5,626 nucleotides of DNA, taken from NCBI GenBank assembly GCA_005789325.1, contig SXYE01000058.1, forward strand, positions 1 to 5,626. The letters run 5' to 3'. Made by a program: the position numbers and the translations under genes. The notes under the pieces were generated by a model. That model was not told the DNA's origin. It made no database searches and saw only the letters and a list, made by a program, of their open reading frames with translations. The DNA is from Actinomycetota bacterium (GTDB taxonomy: Bacteria; Actinomycetota; Actinomycetes; S36-B12; UBA5976). Of this stretch, positions 1-5,500 are shown piece after piece; within the stretch, counting starts at the first letter, position 1; every line of letters starts with the position of its first letter.

Positions 1-722
1 ATTGTTTCTGGTTTTAATACTGGCGCGCCATCAACAATGGGTGCTGCACCTTCGGCTTGAAAGCCCCACATTTGAGGAAGTTTTGAAGAAACAAAATCAT
101 TTTTGTATTCAACATAACCTTGCCAATAAGCAGTTATGTTTCCAGCATTTCCAACTGGCAAAACATGCAAATCGGGAGCATCACCTAATTGATCTACTAC
201 TTCAAAGGAAGCTGTTTTTTGTCCCTCAATGCGAAATGGATTAACCGAATTCACTAATGCCACTGGATATTTATTTGCTAAATCTTGAGCTAAGACTAAG
301 CAATCATCAAAGTTTCCATCCACCTGTAAAACAGATGCACCGTGCACAATTGCTTGCGCAAGTTTTCCCATAGCAATTTTTCCATCAGGAATCAATACTG
401 CACTTTTCATTCCTGCCTTAACGGCATAAGCAGTAGCAGAGGCTGAGGTGTTTCCAGTGGATGCACAAATTACTGCTTTTGCCCCAACTTCAGCAGCTTT
501 TGAAATTGCAACAGTCATCCCACGATCTTTAAATGATCCAGTTGGATTCATTCCCTCAACTTTTAAATAAACTTGGTTATTTAACATTTCACTTAATTTG
601 CAGGCATAAATTAATGGAGTTCCGCCTTCTCCTAATGTGACAATAGGAGTTTGAGAATTTATGGGCAATCGACTTCTATATTCCTGGATTACTCCACGCC
701 ACAATTGGTTATTTGCAGCCAT
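1..722 (-). CDS. thrC: Threonine synthase, N-terminal two thirds (cut by window edge)
   Basis: PLP-dependent cytosolic enzyme that converts O-phospho-L-homoserine and water to L-threonine and phosphate, the last step of threonine synthesis. I translated it by hand from the ATG at 722: 240 codons are visible and the rest lies off the left edge; actinobacterial family members run to roughly 350 residues. It begins MAANNQLWRGVIQEYRSRLP, a typical actinobacterial start. The sequence shows the PLP-lysine motif GSFKDRG (Lys65 as the Schiff-base residue), the substrate/phosphate loop STGNTSAS (residues 88-95), the NPFRIEGQKT stretch (161-170) and the glycine-rich PLP-phosphate loop VGNAGN (190-195). 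No frameshift is seen. The start lies 2 bp after the hom stop codon; the only Shine-Dalgarno-like sequence (GAAGG, about 12 nt upstream) lies inside the hom coding end, so translational coupling to hom is likely. thrB would be expected further left but is not visible. Confidence 0.95.
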   Translation of the reverse strand, partial: MAANNQLWRGVIQEYRSRLPINSQTPIVTLGEGGTPLIYACKLSEMLNNQVYLKVEGMNPTGSFKDRGMTVAISKAAEVGAKAVICASTGNTSASATAYAVKAGMKSAVLIPDGKIAMGKLAQAIVHGASVLQVDGNFDDCLVLAQDLANKYPVALVNSVNPFRIEGQKTASFEVVDQLGDAPDLHVLPVGNAGNITAYWQGYVEYKNDFVSSKLPQMWGFQAEGAAPIVDGAPVLKPET

Positions 723-724
723 TA

Positions 725-2020
725 CTACTGTTCGCCTTCAACTCTCATGTAGTCAGAAATTTCTTTAACAGCACCTAAATTTCTCAATGCTTCAAGTGTT
801 TTTGCTAAGTCTTTTTCTAAAGCAATGTGGGTTCTGATTACAAGCTGGGCATCATTTTCTAAACCATCTTGTCTAACAGTTTGAATAGAGACTTTGTTGT
901 CAGCAATTTTTTGACTAATTTGAGCTAGCACACCTGGTTTATCTTCAACTTGTAGTGAAATGTAATAGCTAGTTAGTGCATTATCAACTGATTTCACTTT
1001 CAAATCAGCATAAATACTTTCACCTGGACCACGACGTCCACTCATTTTATTTCTAGCAACAGCTACTAAATCACCTAAAACAGCAGATGCAGTTGGTGCA
1101 CCACCTGCGCCTCTACCGTAAAACATTAAGGATCCTGCTGATTCTGCTTCAACAAAAACTGCGTTAAATGCTTCTCTTACACTTGCTAAGGGATGACTTC
1201 TTGGAATCATGGCAGGATGAACTCTTACCACAATTGATTCTTCATCAAGTCTTTCTGCAATTGCCAATAATTTAATTACAAAACCCATTTCTTTAGCAGC
1301 TTTAACATCTTTTGCAGAAACTTTTGAAATTCCTTCACAATAAACATCATCAATTGTTACCCGAGTGTGAAATGCAAGTTGAGCCACAATTGCAGCTTTT
1401 GCGGCAGCATCGTGACCATCAATATCTGCACTTGGGTTTGCTTCTGCATAACCTAATTTTTGCGCTTCAGCTAATGCGTCTTCAAAACTTGCACCAGTTT
1501 CATCCATCTTTGTCAAAATATAATTTGTTGTACCATTCACGATTCCCAAAACTTTTTTAACACGATCGCCCACTAATGATTCTCGTAATGGACGAAGCAA
1601 AGGAATGGCTCCTGCCACACTTGCTTCGTAATAAAGATCAACATTATTTTTTTCTGCCGCTGCTGCCAAAGTTGCACCGTCGCGAGCAAGTAATTCTTTA
1701 TTTGCTGTGACAACACTGATGCCACGACTCATTGCATCCAAGATATGAGTTCTGGCAGGTTCAATGCCACCCATTACTTCCACAAGAATGTCTATGTCTT
1801 TTGTGAGCAAAGATGAAACATCAGAGGTTATTAACTCTTTTGGGATTCCTGGTCTTTGCTTGTTGGCATCTTTTACGCCCACTCCAACTAAAACAAGTGG
1901 GGCACCACTTCTAGCTTCTAAGTCTTCGGATTGTTCCAACATCAATGAGGCAACTTTGGAGCCGACAGTGCCAGCACCAATTAATGCGATTCGAATAGGA
2001 CGAACTTGAGCATCAGCCAC
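725..2020 (-). CDS. hom: Homoserine dehydrogenase with C-terminal ACT domain
   Basis: Cytosolic NAD(P)H-dependent reduction of L-aspartate 4-semialdehyde to L-homoserine, the branch point toward threonine and methionine. The 431-residue length is normal for the monofunctional (not aspartokinase-fused) enzyme. In order: a Rossmann NAD(P) domain, about residues 8-140, with GAGTVG at 15-20 and TANKELLA at 105-112 (Lys108 matches the conserved active-site lysine); a catalytic domain, about 140-325, with GIVNGTTNYIL (159-169) and the family signature spanning 190-208 (GYAEANPSADIDGHD followed by Lys208; Asp204 and Lys208 match catalytic residues); and an ACT domain, about 352-428, starting ISLQVEDKPGVLAQIS. 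In actinobacterial relatives this C-terminal region mediates threonine feedback inhibition, so the same is inferred here. The start is GTG at 2020, supported by AAGGA nine bases upstream. It heads a hom-thrC transcription unit and is divergent from the transporter gene. Confidence 0.97.
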   Translation of the reverse strand: MADAQVRPIRIALIGAGTVGSKVASLMLEQSEDLEARSGAPLVLVGVGVKDANKQRPGIPKELITSDVSSLLTKDIDILVEVMGGIEPARTHILDAMSRGISVVTANKELLARDGATLAAAAEKNNVDLYYEASVAGAIPLLRPLRESLVGDRVKKVLGIVNGTTNYILTKMDETGASFEDALAEAQKLGYAEANPSADIDGHDAAAKAAIVAQLAFHTRVTIDDVYCEGISKVSAKDVKAAKEMGFVIKLLAIAERLDEESIVVRVHPAMIPRSHPLASVREAFNAVFVEAESAGSLMFYGRGAGGAPTASAVLGDLVAVARNKMSGRRGPGESIYADLKVKSVDNALTSYYISLQVEDKPGVLAQISQKIADNKVSIQTVRQDGLENDAQLVIRTHIALEKDLAKTLEALRNLGAVKEISDYMRVEGEQ

Positions 2021-2029
2021 GGTTAATCG

Positions 2030-2047
2030 TCCTTAAATAAAATAGTA
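2030..2047 (-). promoter_or_regulatory. Probable -10 element and ribosome binding site of hom
   Basis: On the minus strand TACTAT (2047 to 2042) fits the TANNNT -10 pattern, and AAGGA (2034 to 2030) sits nine bases before the GTG start, so the implied 5' leader would be only about 15 nt. No convincing -35 hexamer lies 16-18 bp further upstream. The ribosome binding site is the firm part and decides the GTG start; the promoter is inferred from position in a divergent intergenic region. Confidence 0.45.
2038..2043 (+). promoter_or_regulatory. Possible -10 element for the EamA-family transporter
   Basis: TAAAAT on the plus strand resembles a -10 hexamer and lies about 32 bp before the annotated GTG of the transporter. 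It overlaps the hom -10 on the other strand by two bases. No -35 match is seen at 16-18 bp. The whole space between the two divergent starts is 55 bp, so the transporter promoter must lie here or inside the hom 5' end. This is a weak call from one hexamer. Confidence 0.25.
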
Positions 2048-2075
2048 GGTCGCTTCCAAGTCTCTCATTAAGGAT

Positions 2076-3029
2076 GTGGTCAGATGTGCTGTGGCTACTG
2101 TTGCTAAGCAAATAACACCAAAAGTTTGGTTTGCCCTAGTTACCGTATATCTGGTTTGGGGCTCCACCTACTTAGGAATAGCACTCGTTATCAAAACTGC
2201 TCCACCTCTTCTTTCTATGGGTTTACGATTCTTAGCAGCATTTGTTGTGTTGGCATTAATTCTGCTTTTAATCAAAGGTAAGAATGCTTTAAAAATATCA
2301 AGATCAGAATTGATTTCATCAATGTTTTTAGGCGGACTTTTACTTGGTTTTGGAATTGGAAATTTAACACTGGCTGAAAGATATGTTCCTTCTGGAATTG
2401 CCGCGCTAATCATTGCCGCTTTACCTATTTGGGTAACTATTTTTCAAAGAATGGCAGGAATTAAAACTAGAAGGATTACTTTAATTGGAATTTTTATTGG
2501 ATTAATTGGGGTAGCAATAATTGTGTTACCTGGTGGGACAGGTCCTGCTCCTGGTGCTGATCCTGAAAAAGTTCGATTCTGGATGTTCATGATTTTATTA
2601 GGAAATATTGCGTGGGCTTTTGGAACATTTATGACACAAAGAATTCCCATTCCTAAAGATCCATTTGTCTTAACGGCTTACGAAATGTTTTTTGGTGGAT
2701 TAGTAATGACTATTGCAAGTTTTATTCGTGGGGAAAGATTTAGTTTTGATGTTGTGTCAAATATGTCATTAACATCTAAATGGGCTTGGGTTTATATGGT
2801 TTTGATCGGTTCAATTGTGGGCTACGGTGCTTACATTTGGTTATTAAATAACACTTCACTGTCTCTTGCCTCAACATATGCATACGTTAATCCAGTAATT
2901 GCTGTTTTATTAGGACTTATTGTTTTAAGTGAACCTGTTGGTTGGCCTTTATTTGTAGGTGGAGGAATTGTTTTAAGTGGTGTTGCTTTAGTAGTAAGTG
3001 GTGAAAGACTTACAAGCCTGGGTCAGTAG
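2076..3029 (+). CDS. EamA/DMT-superfamily inner-membrane transporter
   Basis: Predicted ten-helix membrane protein of the drug/metabolite transporter superfamily, built from two EamA repeats of about 140 residues each. Hydrophobic segments lie roughly at 17-36, 45-66, 80-99, 104-124, 134-152, 168-187, 197-217, 235-256, 266-284 and 289-308. Family hallmarks are VWGSTYLGI at the end of helix 1, RFLAAF in helix 2, the helix 3-4 region ending in PSGIAALIIAALPIWV, and in the second half STYAYVNPVIAVLLG followed by LSEPVGWPLFVGGGIVLSG. Length (317) is normal. The family includes exporters of threonine/homoserine (RhtA) and cysteine/O-acetylserine (EamA); with lysA and hom as neighbours amino-acid efflux is a reasonable guess, but the substrate is unknown. 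The start is uncertain: GTG at 2076 lies only one base after AAGGA, GTG at 2091 is 16 bases after it, and an in-frame stop at 2043 excludes anything further upstream. The gene is on the strand opposite to all its neighbours, and its last 20 bp overlap the end of lysA. Confidence 0.9.
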   Translation: MVRCAVATVAKQITPKVWFALVTVYLVWGSTYLGIALVIKTAPPLLSMGLRFLAAFVVLALILLLIKGKNALKISRSELISSMFLGGLLLGFGIGNLTLAERYVPSGIAALIIAALPIWVTIFQRMAGIKTRRITLIGIFIGLIGVAIIVLPGGTGPAPGADPEKVRFWMFMILLGNIAWAFGTFMTQRIPIPKDPFVLTAYEMFFGGLVMTIASFIRGERFSFDVVSNMSLTSKWAWVYMVLIGSIVGYGAYIWLLNNTSLSLASTYAYVNPVIAVLLGLIVLSEPVGWPLFVGGGIVLSGVALVVSGERLTSLGQ

Positions 3030-4395
3030 CAAATACGTCATCGTAAGTTTCTTTTCTTAATATTTCAGTGACTTTATTGTTTTTAACACTGATTACTCCT
3101 GGTCTTACTACCAAGTTGTATTGCGAAGACATTGATCTGTTGTATGCCCCAGTTGCGGCAACTGCAATTAAATCTCCCGGCACTAAATCACTTGGTAAAT
3201 AGCAATCTTTAACAATAATGTCACCTGACTCGCAATGTTTACCAACAATTCTAGAGAGCATTGGTTCTGCTTTAGATAAACGTGAAGCTAAAGTAACGCT
3301 ATATTGCGCACCATATAGTGCGGTACGAATATTGTCACTCATCCCTCCATCTACTGCTACATAAGTTCTTTTCTCACCGTTTTCTAATTCAATTTTCTTA
3401 GTTGTACCAACTGTGTAAACAGTTATCATTGATGGACCCACAATTGCTCTTCCTGGTTCAAAAGCAAGTTGAGGCATAGCTAATCCATTACTGGTAAATA
3501 ATTTATAAACAATATCAACTAATTCACTAGACATCTTTTCAATTGCTAATGGCTGATCCGATTCAACATAAGCAATTCCCATTCCCCCACCAAGGTTTAA
3601 CATTTCAATTTGAACATTGTGTTCTTTCATAATTCGAATTGATAATTCAGCAAGCCTTGAAGCTGCAATTTCAAAACCTTTGTTATCAAATATTTGTGAA
3701 CCAATATGAGAATGAAGTCCTAAGAAATGAAGATTCTCATCTTTCACAACTCGTCTAATAGCTTCATCTGCATCACCTGCAGCAAGTGAAAAACCAAATT
3801 TTTGATCCTCATGAGCAGTTGCCACAAATTCATGAGTATGAGCTTCAATTCCTGCCGTTACTCTAACTAAAACATTAGGTTTAACTTTTTTGTCTTTTGC
3901 TAATTGAGCAAGTCGGGCAATCTCAAAGAATGAATCAACAGCAAAGAGTCCAACTTTTTTATCAAGAGCAAATGATAATTCTTCTAAAGATTTATTGTTG
4001 CCATGAAAAATTATATTTTCTGGTTTGCAACCTCCAGCAAGGGCAACTCTTAATTCACCCTCGGTAGCAACATCTACTCCCAAACCTTGCGCAACAATAA
4101 GTTTTATAAATCTTGATGCAGAAAATGCTTTTGAGGCATAAAAAATTTGAGTTGGTTTAACTAGTTTGTTGCCATGACTTGATACAGAAAAACTCTTCAT
4201 ATATTTCAAAGCTCTATCGATAACATCTGATTCATCCAAAACAAACAACGGAGTTGGATACTCTTGAATCAAATCTCTAACATCAGCACTTGAAATTTCT
4301 AATGCCCCAGCACTATTTCTTTGCGCACTAAGGGGCCATATATGTTGAGATATTTCATTCATGGCTTCAACCGAAATGTTATTTGCCATGACCAA
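3010..4395 (-). CDS. lysA: Diaminopimelate decarboxylase
   Basis: PLP-dependent cytosolic enzyme that decarboxylates meso-2,6-diaminopimelate to L-lysine, the final lysine step; its substrate is also a peptidoglycan precursor in many actinobacteria. It has the fold-type III alanine-racemase-like barrel, about residues 45-310, followed by a beta-sandwich domain. Visible motifs: FYASKAF with PLP-binding Lys89, GLHSHIGSQ (226-234), NLGGGMGI (267-274), EPGR (313-316), DGGMSDN (349-355), CESGDI with Cys388 at the active site, and GAYN (416-419). At 461 residues it is slightly longer than most. Two starts compete. TTG at 4395 has AAGGA seven bases upstream. ATG at 4389 (two codons later) has it 13 bases upstream, but keeps the same distance to the ACTATTT promoter-like motif as in hom. 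The protein differs by only two residues. The gene overlaps the convergent transporter gene by 20 bp at its 3' end, with no terminator there. Confidence 0.97.
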   Translation of the reverse strand: MVMANNISVEAMNEISQHIWPLSAQRNSAGALEISSADVRDLIQEYPTPLFVLDESDVIDRALKYMKSFSVSSHGNKLVKPTQIFYASKAFSASRFIKLIVAQGLGVDVATEGELRVALAGGCKPENIIFHGNNKSLEELSFALDKKVGLFAVDSFFEIARLAQLAKDKKVKPNVLVRVTAGIEAHTHEFVATAHEDQKFGFSLAAGDADEAIRRVVKDENLHFLGLHSHIGSQIFDNKGFEIAASRLAELSIRIMKEHNVQIEMLNLGGGMGIAYVESDQPLAIEKMSSELVDIVYKLFTSNGLAMPQLAFEPGRAIVGPSMITVYTVGTTKKIELENGEKRTYVAVDGGMSDNIRTALYGAQYSVTLASRLSKAEPMLSRIVGKHCESGDIIVKDCYLPSDLVPGDLIAVAATGAYNRSMSSQYNLVVRPGVISVKNNKVTEILRKETYDDVFATDPGL

Positions 4396-4402
4396 GATTT
4401 AT

Positions 4403-4441
4403 TCCTTTTAAATAGTTACTGGGTGGGACTTCTTGTGTCAA
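4403..4441 (-). promoter_or_regulatory. Candidate lysA promoter and ribosome binding site
   Basis: On the minus strand a perfect -35 consensus TTGACA (4441 to 4436) is followed after 18 bp by AACTAT (4417 to 4412), a partial -10 match; TAACTA at 17 bp is an alternative. AAGGA (4407 to 4403) follows as the ribosome binding site. The -35 lies at the loop edge and the spacer runs through one arm of the large inverted repeat, so promoter and hairpin share DNA. A start site near 4405 would give a very short leader and might cut into the Shine-Dalgarno sequence, which counts against this exact placement. Confidence 0.35.
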
Positions 4442-4472
4442 GGCTAACCAACACAAGCAGACCCACCCAGTA
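4417..4472. repeat. 56-bp imperfect inverted repeat: candidate terminator or operator
   Basis: Outer arms TACTGGGTGGG (4417-4427) and CCCACCCAGTA (4462-4472) are perfectly complementary over 11 bp. Inner arms CTTGTGT (4432-4438) and ACACAAG (4451-4457) pair over 7 bp. Between them, two further pairs form (4429-4430 with 4459-4460), flanked by single mismatches. The result is a 22-position stem with 20 pairs and a 12-nt loop. It lies 17 bp after the DUF3048 stop codon and 9 bp before the lysA ribosome binding site. As RNA it could terminate DUF3048/argS transcription, but the sequence after the stem on the minus strand (ACTATTTAAAA) is only a poor U-tract. As DNA it could be a regulator site or a dispersed repeat. 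Confidence 0.6.
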
Positions 4473-4489
4473 GGTGTACTACTAATTAT

Positions 4490-5452
4490 TTATTGAAATG
4501 AATACTTTCCCTTGGAATCGTTTGGAACCAAAAGGATCCAAACTTGTCCAATATCAAATGGCAGTGGCGCACCATTGACTGTGAAAGCAGTTCCTGAACC
4601 ACCAGATGGTCGTGACCATTCGGCGTCATAGCGTTGTCCATCACGCAAGATGAAGGCTTTGCCTGATCCAACAGTTTTAATCTTTGGAGTTCTGCCACCA
4701 AACTTGTCTCCTTGACCAGAAAGAGTTTGGGTTACCAATTGCACAACAACTGTTTGAGCAACTACAGCTTTGCCAGTGGCTTTATCTTTTTGTGCTTTGT
4801 TATCAAGTGCGATAGCCCAACCACTGCCATTCCACTTTCCACTCACACTAGAAGCAGGCCATTGAGCTTTGAAAGTATTTGTGGCTTTTCCACCTTCTGG
4901 AGCAGTTTCAGAAAAAGTCAAACCAATATCTTTAACAGCACCAATTCCTTTTGCTTTTTTAACTGATGCTGACAAATCCAACATCAAGTTGTGTGGAATT
5001 CGACGAGATGAATCTCTGGAATATCTAACCCCATTTAATCCAGGTCCCATGCGAACAAGTGGTGCTTTAGCAATTGTTTTTAACAAAGCTTTATTGGCAC
5101 CAGAGTAAGCAAAACCAGGATTATCAAATTGTTCTAATATTTCTAAATCAGAAATACGTGCAGATCTAACTGGACCAACTTTTGTTGGGAATGAAGAATT
5201 GTATAAAGCTGCAATTCTTGTTAATCCGCCTTCAACTTGTTCAACATAAACAATGTCGGCTTTGGAAATATTGGTGTGAGGTCTGGCTGGACCTACGTTG
5301 TCAATTTTGACCATGATTACTGGTTTGCCAGCTCCACCAGGAAGTCCAGATAGCGGACTTGCCCCTTCAGATGCAACCGATGATGTTGCACCTAATGAAA
5401 CTGTTAATGCTAAGGCAATTGCGCTTGCGAAAAAGGTTTTAATTTTTGTCAT
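4490..5452 (-). CDS. Secreted DUF3048 (YerB-like) protein
   Basis: A 320-residue exported protein of the YerB/DUF3048 family, whose biochemical function is not established. Residues 1 to about 28 form a signal peptide: Lys3/Lys5, a hydrophobic core (FFASAIALALTVSL), then a likely cleavage after SSVA or SVAS. There is no cysteine in the protein, hence no lipobox; Bacillus YerB, by contrast, is a lipoprotein. The N-terminal domain (about 43-165) carries the family core: MVKIDN (47-52), ARPHTNISKADIVYVEQVEG (56-75), LTRIAALY (77-84) and VGPVRSARISDLEIL (92-106). A C-terminal domain (about 205-310) has GSGKAFILRDGQRYDAEWSR (262-281) and GQVWILLVP (302-310). The ATG start is supported by AAGG eight bases upstream. 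It lies 48 bp after argS and 94 bp before lysA on the same strand, so read-through from argS is plausible. Envelope or cell-wall work would fit export, but this is a guess. Family assignment is from recalled motifs. Confidence 0.87.
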   Translation of the reverse strand: MTKIKTFFASAIALALTVSLGATSSVASEGASPLSGLPGGAGKPVIMVKIDNVGPARPHTNISKADIVYVEQVEGGLTRIAALYNSSFPTKVGPVRSARISDLEILEQFDNPGFAYSGANKALLKTIAKAPLVRMGPGLNGVRYSRDSSRRIPHNLMLDLSASVKKAKGIGAVKDIGLTFSETAPEGGKATNTFKAQWPASSVSGKWNGSGWAIALDNKAQKDKATGKAVVAQTVVVQLVTQTLSGQGDKFGGRTPKIKTVGSGKAFILRDGQRYDAEWSRPSGGSGTAFTVNGAPLPFDIGQVWILLVPNDSKGKYSFQ

Positions 5453-5460
5453 GCCTTAGA

Positions 5461-5464
5461 CCTT
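5461..5464 (-). promoter_or_regulatory. Ribosome binding site of the DUF3048 gene
   Basis: AAGG on the minus strand, eight bases before the ATG at 5452. It is the upstream copy of a tandem CTAAGG repeat; the second copy ends one base before the ATG, too close to serve. A tiny perfect hairpin (GGGC, AAA loop, GCCC on the plus strand, 5466-5476) lies just upstream and might partly occlude the site. No convincing promoter is seen in the 48 bp after argS. Confidence 0.5.
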
Positions 5465-5500
5465 AGGGCAAAGCCCAAGTATTTAGGCAATAGACCCAAC

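Noticed and set aside
2..244. Plus-strand open frame of 80 codons
   Set aside because: It lies wholly antisense to thrC, which has clear family motifs in the opposite strand; the product has no recognisable features.
1312..2009. Two plus-strand open frames (1312-1560 and 1764-2009)
   Set aside because: Both are antisense shadows of the well-conserved hom gene, with low-complexity His/Leu/Gln or Thr/Pro-rich products.
2074..2115. Hydrophobic 13-codon ORF starting at ATG 2074
   Set aside because: Its ATG overlaps the AAGGA sequence itself, leaving it no ribosome binding site; probably chance.
2168..2650. Two minus-strand open frames within the transporter gene
   Set aside because: They are shadows of the transmembrane coding sequence; no ribosome binding site or family resemblance is seen.
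4396..4489. Lysine riboswitch or T-box leader upstream of lysA
   Set aside because: The gap is 94 bp and holds a single hairpin, far shorter than the roughly 170-nt L-box or a T-box, and neither conserved core is seen.
4486..4701. Same-strand alternative frame at the end of the DUF3048 gene
   Set aside because: The DUF3048 C-terminal domain is conserved in the main frame through GQVWILLVP, so the alternative frame is chance and not a frameshifted continuation.
4712..5108. Two plus-strand open frames antisense to the DUF3048 gene
   Set aside because: They overlap each other and a motif-supported gene, and their products are unremarkable.
5466..5476. Small GGGC/GCCC hairpin as an argS terminator
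   Set aside because: It has a four-pair stem and no U-tract after it on the minus strand; more likely incidental or a minor effect on the adjacent ribosome binding site.
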